Positions 35,478 to 45,372 of a stretch of 64,000 bases of DNA are shown piece after piece. Under the pieces are notes generated by a model. That model was not told the DNA's origin, ran no database searches, and worked only from the letters and a program-made list of their open reading frames with translations. Position 1 is the stretch's first letter; every line of letters starts with the position of its first letter. Origin of the DNA: Prolixibacteraceae bacterium (GTDB lineage: Bacteria > Bacteroidota > Bacteroidia > Bacteroidales > Prolixibacteraceae); contig JAQUIJ010000001.1 of NCBI GenBank assembly GCA_028683385.1, positions 496,001 through 560,000 on the forward strand, given 5' to 3'. A program made the position numbers and the translations under genes.

Positions 35478-37292
35478 TTAAGTGATTATCAAGTTTTCTT
35501 TAGGATAACGATACAATGAAGAACCGCCAAATCCCTTTGCCAGTGATAAAAGCAATGTGATACTGCCCATTCGTCCAACATACATTAAAATAATAAGTAT
35601 ATATTTTGAAGAGGCTGAAAGATTAGGAGTGAGATCAAGTGACAGTCCAACCGTGCCGAAAGCCGAAAAACATTCAAAAATAATACGAAACATTCCAAAT
35701 TGTCCGTCGATGGTATAAATAGCAAAAGCGCCAAAAAGTATAATAAATATTGAAAGGGTAATGATTGCAAATGCTTTATTGACCGAGTACTCATGAATCT
35801 CGTAACGATGAACTTCGATGTGATTCTTTCCCCTGATAATTCGATACGCATTTAATATGGCAAGGGCAAAAGTACTTGTTTTAATACCCCCACCGGTTGA
35901 AACCGGAGAGGCTCCAACCCACATCAAAAAAGTCATGATCAGGATTGTTGGCATTGACAAAGCAGCCATACTAAAACTATTAAACCCTGCGGTTCTCGGT
36001 GTAACACTTTGAAAATAGGAAGTTGCCAACCGTGCTTTAAAATCCATACCCTGCTGGGTGTGATCCCATTCAAAGTACATAAATGCAACGGTTGCCGATA
36101 CAATCAGGATAAAAGTTGAAAAGATGACTATTTTTGAATTTAAGGTAATCATGTTTACCCGATGAACATACGATTTCCGGGTTCTAAAATATTCGGCCAT
36201 CCATTTGACCTGGCTTTTACAATATTGGTATAAATTTAACAAAACAGGGAATCCGATACCTCCCAATACAACTAGATTCGCGATCCAAAAATGAACATTG
36301 TAATTTGTTCGGATTCTGACATCGTATAAATTGTCGGTAAGTGTAGAGAATCCGGCATTACAAAATGCCGAAACTGCATGGAAAATCGAAAATTTCAGGT
36401 TATCGCTAACCGATCCAAGTGCGTTTTTCTCTAAGGAAAGATAGACAAATGTGGCTCCAATTGCTTCGATTAAAAGCGTTATGAGAACAACCTTCATCAA
36501 CGATTTCACAATTACATCAAAGCTGTCTTCGCTTAGGTAATCACGAAGCATGGTCTGTTCGCGTATTGAGGATTTTTCCTTGAAGAATATCCCGAAAAAG
36601 CTAGTGATGGTCATCACGCCAATTCCACCAATCTGGAAAAGCGCCAGAATAATAAATTTCCCCAGAAAAGTATACCGTGTAGCTGTGTCAACAACCGTAA
36701 GGCCGGTAACACATACTGCGCTGGTTGATGTAAACAGGGCGTCAGTAAAATTAATGGGGCTTGTTGTCGACATAGGCATCATTAACAACATCGCTCCGGC
36801 AGAAATAATAAAGGCAAAACTCACCATAAACAACTGTGCCGGATTGAGTATCTTAATCAGTAGGTTAATTTCCATTCTCGACAATTCGAGGAAAAACAGA
36901 AAAAATGCAAACATCTGAATCCCAGATGTTCGATAAAGATAATATTCAAAAATATCGCCATAGCTTACAAGAAATACAGGCAAAAAGAACAACACCAGAA
37001 TAATTCCTATCACGAACTGAGTAATGAATACTTTTCGATTTCCGTTGCCCCCTCTGAAGAAAATGGAACGAATCATATACAAAATCCCAATAAGGATATA
37101 ACAAGCCTGAAAATAACGATTGTGAATTTGAAACATCGAATCTTTATCGGGATTGGGGAACCCAATATCACGAATGGCCAAAACAAATAGGCCAAATGTT
37201 AAGCCAAACAGAATCCAGTTGATAATACTTTTTAAGCTTAGTAAATCCTTCCTGAAATCGATACGTTGGAGATAGTTCTTTTTTCTAGCCAT
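35478..37292 (-). CDS. trkH: TrkH/KtrB-family potassium transporter
   Basis: A 604-residue inner-membrane ion channel/transporter. The four pore-loop selectivity segments can be read: TSAVCVTGL, SAFCNAGFS, TPRTAGFNS and SAFGTVGLS, each with the filter glycine. About 130 extra N-terminal residues hold additional hydrophobic helices (residues 15-130), so it is longer than KtrB and resembles the Bacteroidota TrkH form. It mediates K+ (possibly Na+-coupled) uptake together with the RCK protein encoded 13 bp downstream. A perfect -7 element lies at 37312-37319. Confidence 0.93.
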   Translation of the reverse strand: MARKKNYLQRIDFRKDLLSLKSIINWILFGLTFGLFVLAIRDIGFPNPDKDSMFQIHNRYFQACYILIGILYMIRSIFFRGGNGNRKVFITQFVIGIILVLFFLPVFLVSYGDIFEYYLYRTSGIQMFAFFLFFLELSRMEINLLIKILNPAQLFMVSFAFIISAGAMLLMMPMSTTSPINFTDALFTSTSAVCVTGLTVVDTATRYTFLGKFIILALFQIGGIGVMTITSFFGIFFKEKSSIREQTMLRDYLSEDSFDVIVKSLMKVVLITLLIEAIGATFVYLSLEKNALGSVSDNLKFSIFHAVSAFCNAGFSTLTDNLYDVRIRTNYNVHFWIANLVVLGGIGFPVLLNLYQYCKSQVKWMAEYFRTRKSYVHRVNMITLNSKIVIFSTFILIVSATVAFMYFEWDHTQQGMDFKARLATSYFQSVTPRTAGFNSFSMAALSMPTILIMTFLMWVGASPVSTGGGIKTSTFALAILNAYRIIRGKNHIEVHRYEIHEYSVNKAFAIITLSIFIILFGAFAIYTIDGQFGMFRIIFECFSAFGTVGLSLDLTPNLSASSKYILIILMYVGRMGSITLLLSLAKGFGGSSLYRYPKENLIIT

Positions 37293-37311
37293 AGTTAAGT
37301 TGAAAGCGAAT

Positions 37312-37319
37312 CAAAAATA
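37312..37319 (-). promoter_or_regulatory. -7 promoter element for trkH-trkA
   Basis: The minus strand reads TATTTTTG, a perfect TAnnTTTG match, 19 bp before the trkH ATG, implying a very short leader. The rest of the 328-bp divergent gap (to 37620) is AT-rich and holds nothing else that I recognise. Confidence 0.45.
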
Positions 37320-37620
37320 GTCAGATTTACTCAATTCGATTCACTATCTCCAAATTAATTGCAAAGAGCTTCTACGAAAGCTGTATAAATTATACTTGGT
37401 TTTTAAAAGAAAAAACATTCTTTGGCAATCGTAATGTTCGATAGAGCTATTGTAAAAAAAATCAAAACAAATATTTATTAGGAAATACTACCTTTCGGGA
37501 AATTTCCAAGAAACTTACAATCATGGCAGTAAGAATCCTGATGAAAATTTAAGGCATTTTTTTAGAGTGACACTTTTTTATTCATCAAATGATTGAAGCA
37601 TTTATTTCAAAAAATAACAA

Positions 37621-39852
37621 TTGAGAATCAATATTATAATAGTTTGTGTCATGTTGCTTTTTGCTCGTATTGCGAAAGGGACTGATGCATTTACCATAAA
37701 ACTAAACAACAGTTCTCCGATACAGTATTGTAACGATCCGGTTGTTGTGGCTCCATATCTAACAATTAGCGCATCAGGTTCGATTTCAGGAATGAAAGTA
37801 TCCATAACCAATGGCTTTATTACATCTGAAGACGAATTGGTTTATTCAGGAGCAGTCGGTACCATATCCGGTACATGGAATGCAACACAAGGCACCATGT
37901 ACCTTCAGCCAACTGGGTCAGCAAATCCCCTTCCATCTGATTACGAAAAGGCCATCGAATCGATTGTTTATAAGAATAATACGAATGCTGTTGGTGGTCC
38001 AACTTTAGGAAACAGGGAAATATCAATCACACTCATTGATGCAGATTATTTGCCTGCAACACAACATTTTTATCGTTTCGTTACAAAACCTGGAATTTCT
38101 TGGACCACTGCAAAGGCTGAAGCCGAATCAACGATGTACTTTGGTTTGAGGGGATATCTGGCTACTGTTACCAGTCAGGCGGAAAACGATTTCATCAGGC
38201 TAAAAACCAAAGGAGTTGGTTGGATTGGGGCATCGGATGACCCAACGGAAGGGGAATGGCGCTGGGTTACAGGCCCGGAGGGGCTCGAAGATAATGGGAA
38301 AGGTCAGTTATTCTGGCAAGGAGGTACTGTTTCTGGAGAATACACAAATTGGAATTCGGGGGAGCCAAACGATTCTCCCACCGCATTAACCCACGAAGAA
38401 GACTATGCCCATATCACTTATTTTCCGAATAATCCGGCAAACTCATATAAATGGAACGATCTTCCGAACAGAGGAGGTACAGGTGATTTTGTGCCTGCCG
38501 GTTATCTGATCGAATTTGGCGGACTGCCAGTCGGCCTGGTTGTAGAAATTTCTGCAACACTTGATTTGCAAGTAAATACAATAACTCTCAACACCGATGA
38601 AATTGCACCAATTTGCGAAGGCGAGAGCGTTACTTTAAACCAACCTGATAATAATGCAAATCGGGCAACTTATCAATGGAGTCCGGCTGCAGGTTTGTCT
38701 AATCCTACAATTGCCAATCCGGTTGCCAGCCCATTAACGACAACAACTTATACGGTTGTAGCTACACGTGGTGGTTGTTCCATAGAGCGTGATTTTATTG
38801 TGGATGTGATTCCAAAACCGAAAGTTGATTTTACGATTGACCCAACAACCTGCTATGGTTACAGTCTCGACGTGGCCTACATTGGTGATGCAGATCCAGC
38901 AATTTCTAACTTTAGCTGGATTTTCGACAAAGACACTATTGCAAGCGGCACAGGACCTTCGTTCGCTATGGTAAATATACCGCTTGGCGTTGCTGCGTCA
39001 AATCGCGAAATTACACTTGTTGTAACACAGAATGGGTGCACAAATTCACACACGGTAAGCAATATCCTCGTCAACCCCGACTTAAGTCTTCCGGAAGTTA
39101 ATGCAACAATTCAATGTCAGGATGAGTCGTTTGATTTTTCTGTTGTGAACCCAAATCCATTGGTAAAATATGATTGGAATTTTGGCGATGGAAAAGCAGG
39201 GACGGGAACCAACACGACTCACCAATATCAACAATCGGGGAAATATACAATTCAATTAACAGCGACAAACAGCGACAATTGCATCAACACAGTTTTCATT
39301 AACGATATGGTTTATGCAGCTCCATTGACGGCACCTTCCTTCAGTATGGATCATTCAATTGTAAATAACAATAAGCCAACAATAAAATTTTCAAATTCAA
39401 GCACAGGCGCTGTTAATTATTTATGGGATTTTGGCGACGGCACTAGCACTAGCGATGAAAACCCAACCCATAGTTATGCTGCCATTGGTCATTATCGGGT
39501 TTTGCTAAAAGCGATGAGTGAATATAACTGTAGCGACACCATCTCTCATCCGGTAATGGTTGAATTTGACCGTATATTTCCTCCAAATGCATTTTCCCCT
39601 AACGCTCCTGAGCCAAAAGATCGTGTGTTTTTGATTAATGCTGAAGGGATAATTAGTCAGGGGTATCGTTTCATGATTCTGAGTCGATGGGATGACATCG
39701 TTTTCGAAGTCAAAGACGAAATTAAAGGTTGGGATGGGAAAATGAAGAATGGTTCTTTTGCACCTGCAGGTTCTTATTTATGGATTCTATATTATTCCGA
39801 TTCCCTTGGTTTTAAGCATCAGCAAAAAGGTACGGTGACTTTGGTTTATTGA
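37621..39852 (+). CDS. T9SS type B cargo: secreted C-type lectin/PKD surface protein
   Basis: 743 residues. A TTG start at 37621 gives the complete signal peptide (RINIIIVCVMLLFARIAKG); an ATG at 37651 is possible but shortens it. Domains follow: an N-terminal beta domain (25-140); a C-type lectin domain (about 150-305) with WIGASDDP, the calcium/sugar motif EPN and WND; an Ig-like domain (about 320-395, YQWSPAAGLSNP); two PKD domains (about 495-565 and 590-645, WNFGDG and WDFGDG); and a C-terminal gliding-motility-type sorting domain (FPPNAFSPNAPEPKDRVF ... WDGKMKNGSFAPAGSYLWILYY). The last is the type B signal for type IX secretion. The EPN triplet predicts mannose-type sugar binding. The PorP/SprF gene is convergent, with stop codons 10 bp apart. 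Confidence 0.88.
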   Translation: MRINIIIVCVMLLFARIAKGTDAFTIKLNNSSPIQYCNDPVVVAPYLTISASGSISGMKVSITNGFITSEDELVYSGAVGTISGTWNATQGTMYLQPTGSANPLPSDYEKAIESIVYKNNTNAVGGPTLGNREISITLIDADYLPATQHFYRFVTKPGISWTTAKAEAESTMYFGLRGYLATVTSQAENDFIRLKTKGVGWIGASDDPTEGEWRWVTGPEGLEDNGKGQLFWQGGTVSGEYTNWNSGEPNDSPTALTHEEDYAHITYFPNNPANSYKWNDLPNRGGTGDFVPAGYLIEFGGLPVGLVVEISATLDLQVNTITLNTDEIAPICEGESVTLNQPDNNANRATYQWSPAAGLSNPTIANPVASPLTTTTYTVVATRGGCSIERDFIVDVIPKPKVDFTIDPTTCYGYSLDVAYIGDADPAISNFSWIFDKDTIASGTGPSFAMVNIPLGVAASNREITLVVTQNGCTNSHTVSNILVNPDLSLPEVNATIQCQDESFDFSVVNPNPLVKYDWNFGDGKAGTGTNTTHQYQQSGKYTIQLTATNSDNCINTVFINDMVYAAPLTAPSFSMDHSIVNNNKPTIKFSNSSTGAVNYLWDFGDGTSTSDENPTHSYAAIGHYRVLLKAMSEYNCSDTISHPVMVEFDRIFPPNAFSPNAPEPKDRVFLINAEGIISQGYRFMILSRWDDIVFEVKDEIKGWDGKMKNGSFAPAGSYLWILYYSDSLGFKHQQKGTVTLVY

Positions 39853-39861
39853 TTGCCTTTG

Positions 39862-40899
39862 TTACAGCTGTGGTATCTGCATTGTCCGGTTGAACACTTG
39901 ATTGTGTTGCCGTCCAAAAAAGAAAACCAATGAAATTTCGTGCGATCCATAGCCATAACCAGCCAAATTCGACAAGGTATAATCAAAACTATAACCAAAC
40001 TGAAATTTTTCCTTTTGATAGCCGAACATTGCAACGACCGAATTTGGCCTCATCGATAAATTATTACGGTACCATAACCCAAAGGTGAGCCAATCTTCCT
40101 TCATATACATACCAAGGTTTATTTGTCTGAACGATCCCTGTTGTTGATAGACAAGGTTTGGCGACAAAGTATATGCGCGCGACAATAAGCCATGATGAAA
40201 ATCGTGACTTTTGGCTCCGGCATGAAGGGTTATTTTAACCGGAAGTCTTCCTATATTATCACCTTTCATAATTGATTCATCAGGCTGGGTAAGGTGGTTA
40301 ACTGCCAACCCAAAATATACATTATCCCTCTGCCCAACAACTCCAACTGAGAAATCGGGAATTAACTTGTGCCCGTTTTCTGTTGGGAGTATGTAAGTTC
40401 CGTAAATTTCACCGGTATTTTGATCAATCATCCCTGGAAAAACCAACTCATTGACTTTATATTGTTTGTATATATATCCAGCCTCAAGAGCCAATGAAAA
40501 AAACAACCGATCATTTACTTTAAAGTGATGGGCGTACAAAAAAGAGGTATTCAGATCACTAATGATTCCATTTAGCTGGACGTCATACATCACTTGCAGT
40601 CCAACTCCACCACGCATGCTACTTACAAATTTATCGTACGAAAGGTAGTTGGTTACAAACGTATTTCCATGATTTGGCCACTGATTGCGATAATTTATGG
40701 CCACCCTTGACAAAGCACTGGTACCGGTAAAGGCAGGATTGAGATAAAGCGGATTGGCATAAAACTGCGAGAATTCAGGATCTTGTCCCTTCAACGAAAA
40801 TGAGCTAATCATTAGGAAGAACCATACAACAAGAAAAGTGCCTTTTGAAACGAAATATCCTGATTGAAACTGCCTATTTCGATGAAAAAAATTAATCAT
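39862..40899 (-). CDS. PorP/SprF family type IX secretion membrane protein
   Basis: 345 residues with a signal peptide ending near SLKGQ and an outer-membrane beta-barrel. The family opening is clear: DPEFSQFYANPLYLNPAFTGTSALSRVAINYRNQWP, followed by SYDKF, GGVGLQVMYD and the C-terminal FGYSFDYTLSNL...SHEISLVFFF. SprF-type proteins anchor or export cargo bearing type B C-terminal domains and are usually encoded beside their cargo; the convergent gene is exactly such a cargo. ATG at 40899 is chosen; a TTG ten codons earlier is in frame. Confidence 0.9.
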   Translation of the reverse strand: MINFFHRNRQFQSGYFVSKGTFLVVWFFLMISSFSLKGQDPEFSQFYANPLYLNPAFTGTSALSRVAINYRNQWPNHGNTFVTNYLSYDKFVSSMRGGVGLQVMYDVQLNGIISDLNTSFLYAHHFKVNDRLFFSLALEAGYIYKQYKVNELVFPGMIDQNTGEIYGTYILPTENGHKLIPDFSVGVVGQRDNVYFGLAVNHLTQPDESIMKGDNIGRLPVKITLHAGAKSHDFHHGLLSRAYTLSPNLVYQQQGSFRQINLGMYMKEDWLTFGLWYRNNLSMRPNSVVAMFGYQKEKFQFGYSFDYTLSNLAGYGYGSHEISLVFFFGRQHNQVFNRTMQIPQL

Positions 40900-41204
40900 T
40901 ATTGCTTTAACTGAATAAAAACTGGTCAATCAACCTAAACTTTAGCGCTTTGGAGATTTTGGAAATATAAGTAATCCATTTAACAGTTAAGCTTTTTCAC
41001 GACTACCATTTTTTAGGGTTCTTTGAATCGAACCCATCTTATCTGATTCCGTTTCAATCAAAATAAATGCTCAAAAGCAATCTCCGGACTCCTGATATTA
41101 GTATCCACGCTCAAAGGTAAATTTTTTTGTGTCATATGTGAGGAAATTTCCGGATGTCTAATTTTCTAAAAATAGAGTCGACTCTGCGTTTTAAAGCCCC
41201 CAAC

Positions 41205-41235
41205 TTGGTAAAGTACCGATATTGTGCTATTTTTG
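41205..41235 (+). promoter_or_regulatory. Promoter of the MMPL exporter gene
   Basis: TTG (41205-41207), 20 bases, TATTTTTG (41228-41235): full agreement with the Bacteroidota TTG-N19/21-TAnnTTTG promoter, about 60 bp before the ATG. The rest of the 397-bp gap from the PorP gene contains a small inverted repeat gggttc / gaaccc (41016-41035) and no gene. Confidence 0.65.
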
Positions 41236-41296
41236 CCACCAATACAAAATTTAATCGCAAACATCTGCCTAAAAAACAGATCATTATATTCTGCTA

Positions 41297-43696
41297 ATGT
41301 TTACACACATCTCCCGATTTATACTTAAACACCGAACCTTTTTAATTGTAATTCTTTCGCTTTTGACGCTATTTATGGCCTATGAAGGAAAGAATGTCAA
41401 GCTATCTTACGAAAATTCGTCTTTGTTACCAGAAAAGGATAGCACAAGGATGGAGTATCAAAAGTTTAAAAATTTGTTTGGCGAAGATGGGAATGTGATA
41501 GTAATTGGAACTATAAATCCTGAACTGTTTAAACTGGAACAATTTAATGCATGGACCGAATTAGGCAGCGAAATCCATAAAATTGACGGTGTTCTGGAAG
41601 TTCTGAATATTTCCAGGGCAATAAATCTGGTTAAAAACGAAGAAACACACCAATTTAGTATTGTTCCTGTTGTTACTCAAAAACCTACCACACAAGCTGA
41701 AGTCGACAGCTTGAAGAATACGATTCATAAGCTGAAGTTTTACGAAGGGTTACTCTATAATCCGAAGACCAATGCTACGTTGATGACCGTTACGCTCGAC
41801 AAGAAAAAAATAAACGACATTAGCCGAATTGCAATAATAAACAGCATTTCAGAAGCCGTAAACGCTTACAAAACAAAAAATAACGTAGAAATTCATTGCT
41901 CCGGAATGCCATACATCCGGACGGTTACGATGCAGAAGGTTAAGCACGAATTGTTTCTGTTCGTCATTATAAGCATTTTTGTTGCTACTTTCATCATGTT
42001 CCTGTTCTTTAAATCGATACGGGTTATCCTGAGCTCCCTTTTAATTGTTGGAATCAGTATTGTTTGGGTAATGGGAACCCTTGTGCTCTTTGGATATAAA
42101 ATCACAATTCTTACTGGAGTAATTCCTTCGCTTATTGTGATTATTGTTATTGAGAATTGTATCTATATTCTGAATAAATACCATTGGGAATATCGGAGTC
42201 ATGGCAATAAAATGAGGGCATTGTCGCAGGTTATTCACCGCATTGGATTCGCATCGCTTATGACCAATGCAGCAACAGCTCTTGGTTTTGCCGCATTTAT
42301 CCTGGTTCCAAACCAAATGTTGCGCGAATTTGGAATAATAACTTCCATCAACATCATGGTTCTGTATGTGCTTACCATTACACTATTGCCAATTATATTT
42401 AGTCTGGTCGATCCACCAACTCCAAAACACCTCAAACACCTCGACAATAACTTCTTTGGCGCCGTACTCGACAAAATCATATACTTAATCAGCAATCGCC
42501 GTAATTTGATCTACAGCATTGCCGGAGGATTAATCGTAGTGGGATTTGTTGGCCTGAGTATGATGAAAACTTCAGGAAAAATCGTGGATGATTTCAGATC
42601 GGATGACCCCACTTTAATCGACCTTAAATTCTTTGAAAGTAATTTTGGCGGAGTAATGCCATTCGAGATTTCGGTTGATACCAAAAAGCGAAACGGCATT
42701 TTAGTTTACTCAACCATTCAGAAAATTGACAAACTTCAGAATGCAATTAACGAGCATCCCGAGTTTTCGAAACCACTTTCGTTGATCGAAGTATTCAAAT
42801 TTGCGCGTCAGGCCTATTACAATGGAGATTCGAGCAAATATACCTTGCCGAGCTCAATGGAGAAAAATTTCATATTCGGCTATATTCCTCAAAATGTTTC
42901 GGGAAATGGCAACAATCTGTTGAAATCGTTTATTGACAGCACCAAGCAAATTACCCGAATAAGTTACCAAATGGCGGACGTGGGAACCAACCACATGGAT
43001 TCGCTCATGGCCAATATTTTACCTCAAGTCGATTCCATTTTTGATCGTTCAAAATTTGATGTGACCGTAACTGGGAACAGTGTGGTATATGCCAAAGGAA
43101 CCAACTTCCTGATTCGCAACCTGTTCGAAAGTGTGATTATTGCCATTATCCTGATTTCTATCCTGATGGCTTTCTTGTTCGTTTCGTTTCGGATGATTCT
43201 CGTTTCGATGGTTCCGAACATCATCCCGTTGGTGATTACTGCAGCCATTATGGGCTTTGCAGGCATTCCGATCAAACCGTCTACCATTATTGTCTTCAGT
43301 ATTGCACTAGGTATTTCGGTCGATAACGCCATTCAGTATCTTTCGCGATACCGGCACGAACTGAAAGTAAATAATGGCGCCATAAAATTGTCGGCTTTGA
43401 ATGCCTTGCGCGAAGCTGGATTCAGTATGATTTATACAAGTATCGTTTTAGTTTTGGGATTCAGTGTGTTTATCGTTTCTGAATTTGGAGGGACTCAGGC
43501 TCTTGGAATCCTCATATCGACCACTTTACTCATTGCCATGTTCTTTAATATTATGGTTTTACCTTCGCTTTTGCTTACGCTCGACAAGCGACTAGTTAGT
43601 AAAGCATTTACCGAACCAATTATCGAAATTTACGAAGAGAACGAAGCCGAAGACAATGAACTGGCTGCCGAATTCACTCAGGAAGAAGAAAAATAA
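41297..43696 (+). CDS. MMPL/RND superfamily exporter
   Basis: A 799-residue inner-membrane protein with the RND half-repeat layout. One membrane helix (about 12-30) and a periplasmic loop (about 35-215) are followed by five to six helices (about 218-375). A second helix (about 400-425), loop (430-610) and helix bundle (about 620-770) follow. The motif GVIPSLIVIIVIENCIYILNKY and its repeat counterpart IVFSIALGISVDNAIQYLSRYRHE are the RND TM4-type segments with the conserved acidic residue. COG1033-type exporters move lipids or hydrophobic compounds; the substrate is unknown. The C-terminal tail is acidic. No membrane-fusion or TolC gene lies beside it. The CE7 esterase gene follows after 19 bp, probably co-transcribed. 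Confidence 0.88.
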   Translation: MFTHISRFILKHRTFLIVILSLLTLFMAYEGKNVKLSYENSSLLPEKDSTRMEYQKFKNLFGEDGNVIVIGTINPELFKLEQFNAWTELGSEIHKIDGVLEVLNISRAINLVKNEETHQFSIVPVVTQKPTTQAEVDSLKNTIHKLKFYEGLLYNPKTNATLMTVTLDKKKINDISRIAIINSISEAVNAYKTKNNVEIHCSGMPYIRTVTMQKVKHELFLFVIISIFVATFIMFLFFKSIRVILSSLLIVGISIVWVMGTLVLFGYKITILTGVIPSLIVIIVIENCIYILNKYHWEYRSHGNKMRALSQVIHRIGFASLMTNAATALGFAAFILVPNQMLREFGIITSINIMVLYVLTITLLPIIFSLVDPPTPKHLKHLDNNFFGAVLDKIIYLISNRRNLIYSIAGGLIVVGFVGLSMMKTSGKIVDDFRSDDPTLIDLKFFESNFGGVMPFEISVDTKKRNGILVYSTIQKIDKLQNAINEHPEFSKPLSLIEVFKFARQAYYNGDSSKYTLPSSMEKNFIFGYIPQNVSGNGNNLLKSFIDSTKQITRISYQMADVGTNHMDSLMANILPQVDSIFDRSKFDVTVTGNSVVYAKGTNFLIRNLFESVIIAIILISILMAFLFVSFRMILVSMVPNIIPLVITAAIMGFAGIPIKPSTIIVFSIALGISVDNAIQYLSRYRHELKVNNGAIKLSALNALREAGFSMIYTSIVLVLGFSVFIVSEFGGTQALGILISTTLLIAMFFNIMVLPSLLLTLDKRLVSKAFTEPIIEIYEENEAEDNELAAEFTQEEEK

Positions 43697-43715
43697 TAAA
43701 GACATCTAACTTAAT

Positions 43716-45017
43716 ATGAAAGCCAAATTACATCACGTTTTCATTCTATTTAGTCTCTTTGGATTCATTTGTACAACTCAGGCACAAACCTTCACTCTAA
43801 AGCAATCTCATGAAAATGGGATCTACAAAAGCGGAGATAAAATTAGAGTAAGTGCTTATTCATCAAATCAGGAACCCGGAGACACTCTTTGGGTGAAAGT
43901 ATTGCAAAACAATACAGAAGTCATTCTGCAAAAAGCAATTATTCCGACAAATGACTCCCTTATTATTTTCGAAAATTCCTTTAAAAACCCTTGTTCCATT
44001 ATCGTTGAAGCAAAAATGAAAGGGAATAAACAATTGATCGGCCTGATTGTTGACCCGCAAAAAATAAAACCAGGAACCAAATTTCCGAAAGACCTCAAAA
44101 AATACTGGGCTACCGAAAAACAGGCACTTAAGGCACTTCCGTTGGATGTAAAATTTGGTAAGAACGAGAGTTCTGAGTATCCATTTGTTTGTTTCGATAC
44201 TGAAATTAATTGCACCGGACCAAAACCAGCTAGAGGTTATTTCGCCCGACCAACAAAAGCAGCTCCAAAATCGCTCCCTATTGTATTGTTGGTACATGCC
44301 GCCGGAGTAAAAGGATCATGGTGTAAATCAGACCCCAAAGAAGCTCTTCGATATGCCAAAATGGGAAAAGGCGCCATGTGTTTTGATTTGAATGCGCACG
44401 GAATGCTTGATGGACAGCCCGACGAATATTACAATAATCTGGAAGCTGGTGAACTGAAAAATTATTACATCAGTGGATTGGAAAGCAGAGATGATTTTTA
44501 TTTCCGGGGAATGTATTTGCGTTTAATCCGTACGCTTGATTTTCTGACCAAACTTCCTGAATGGGATGGAAAACGCATTCTTGTAATTGGGGAAAGCCAA
44601 GGCGGTGGACAAGCATTGGCTGCTGCTGGTCTCGATTCGAGAGTGAGTGCGGTGGTTGCAACAGTTCCGGCCATGTGCGATTGGGGTGGTACACTTGTCG
44701 GACGAAAAGGAGGTTGGCCTCAACCGTTTGAACAACATGGCGATGTGAAGAAAATGAAGAGTGTACTTCCCTATTTTGATACAGCACATCTTTTAAAAGA
44801 TTCGAAAGCAACAATAGTTGTCGAAATCGGTTTAGTCGACAATACTTGCCCGTCTACATCAGTTTATGCAGCCATTAATCAGGCCAAGGGGCAAAAAATA
44901 ATATATCCGGTTACCTACCGCGAGCATACCTGGCCTACCGCAGACCAACGTAAAAGCAATTGGGATTCTATGGTTTTCAATCCTAAAAATGCTTTTGTTG
45001 AAAACTATCTGAAATAA
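43716..45017 (+). CDS. Secreted acetyl esterase, CE7 (acetylxylan/cephalosporin-C deacetylase-like)
   Basis: A 433-residue protein with signal peptide (cleaved near TQAQ, about residue 24). After an N-terminal beta region (25-125) comes an alpha/beta-hydrolase. LLVHAAGVKGSW carries the oxyanion region, IGESQGGGQALAAAGLD the nucleophile elbow GESQGG, and VEIGLVDNTCPSTSVYAAINQAKG the acid region with the C-P-S/P hallmark of CE7. REHTWP supplies the His. CE7 enzymes remove acetyl groups from xylan-type oligosaccharides. Linked by a 19-bp gap to the MMPL gene, though no functional link is evident. Confidence 0.85.
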   Translation: MKAKLHHVFILFSLFGFICTTQAQTFTLKQSHENGIYKSGDKIRVSAYSSNQEPGDTLWVKVLQNNTEVILQKAIIPTNDSLIIFENSFKNPCSIIVEAKMKGNKQLIGLIVDPQKIKPGTKFPKDLKKYWATEKQALKALPLDVKFGKNESSEYPFVCFDTEINCTGPKPARGYFARPTKAAPKSLPIVLLVHAAGVKGSWCKSDPKEALRYAKMGKGAMCFDLNAHGMLDGQPDEYYNNLEAGELKNYYISGLESRDDFYFRGMYLRLIRTLDFLTKLPEWDGKRILVIGESQGGGQALAAAGLDSRVSAVVATVPAMCDWGGTLVGRKGGWPQPFEQHGDVKKMKSVLPYFDTAHLLKDSKATIVVEIGLVDNTCPSTSVYAAINQAKGQKIIYPVTYREHTWPTADQRKSNWDSMVFNPKNAFVENYLK

Positions 45018-45372
45018 TTAAAATATTATTAACGATCATCCGTCATATAATATAACTAGTTGTTATATGCTATTGAATACTTTTCCAGAACGATCGGAAT
45101 GCTAAATCAAAGAGCAACTTACTGATAAGCAAATTTCAAAAACAAATTGCTTCGCAGTAACCTTTTTCTTTTTGAGTTGTTTCAGAAAAATATTTAGTAA
45201 ATTTTGTTCTCTGTTATGAAAATGACAAAAACTTAACAATTGCTAAAAAATCTAAAAGGGTTACATATTAATTCAATATTTTCGACAATTTTGATCTTTG
45301 GTTCGAATAAGGTATAAACATGCCAGCCACATGGATTTTATTCTGAACATTTACAGAAACAGAAAACAAAAC
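45018..45372. other. Intergenic region upstream of the DUF5686 gene
   Basis: A very AT-rich 355-bp spacer. It contains a short inverted repeat atataac / gttatat (45050-45068) and a gatctttg near-match to the -7 box (45293-45300). No gene or terminator-type hairpin was recognised. Confidence 0.4.

Noticed and set aside
41016-41035. gggttc...gaaccc as a tRNA T-arm remnant
   Set aside because: The loop is not ttcgaat-type and no other tRNA parts are nearby; it is just a 6-bp inverted repeat.
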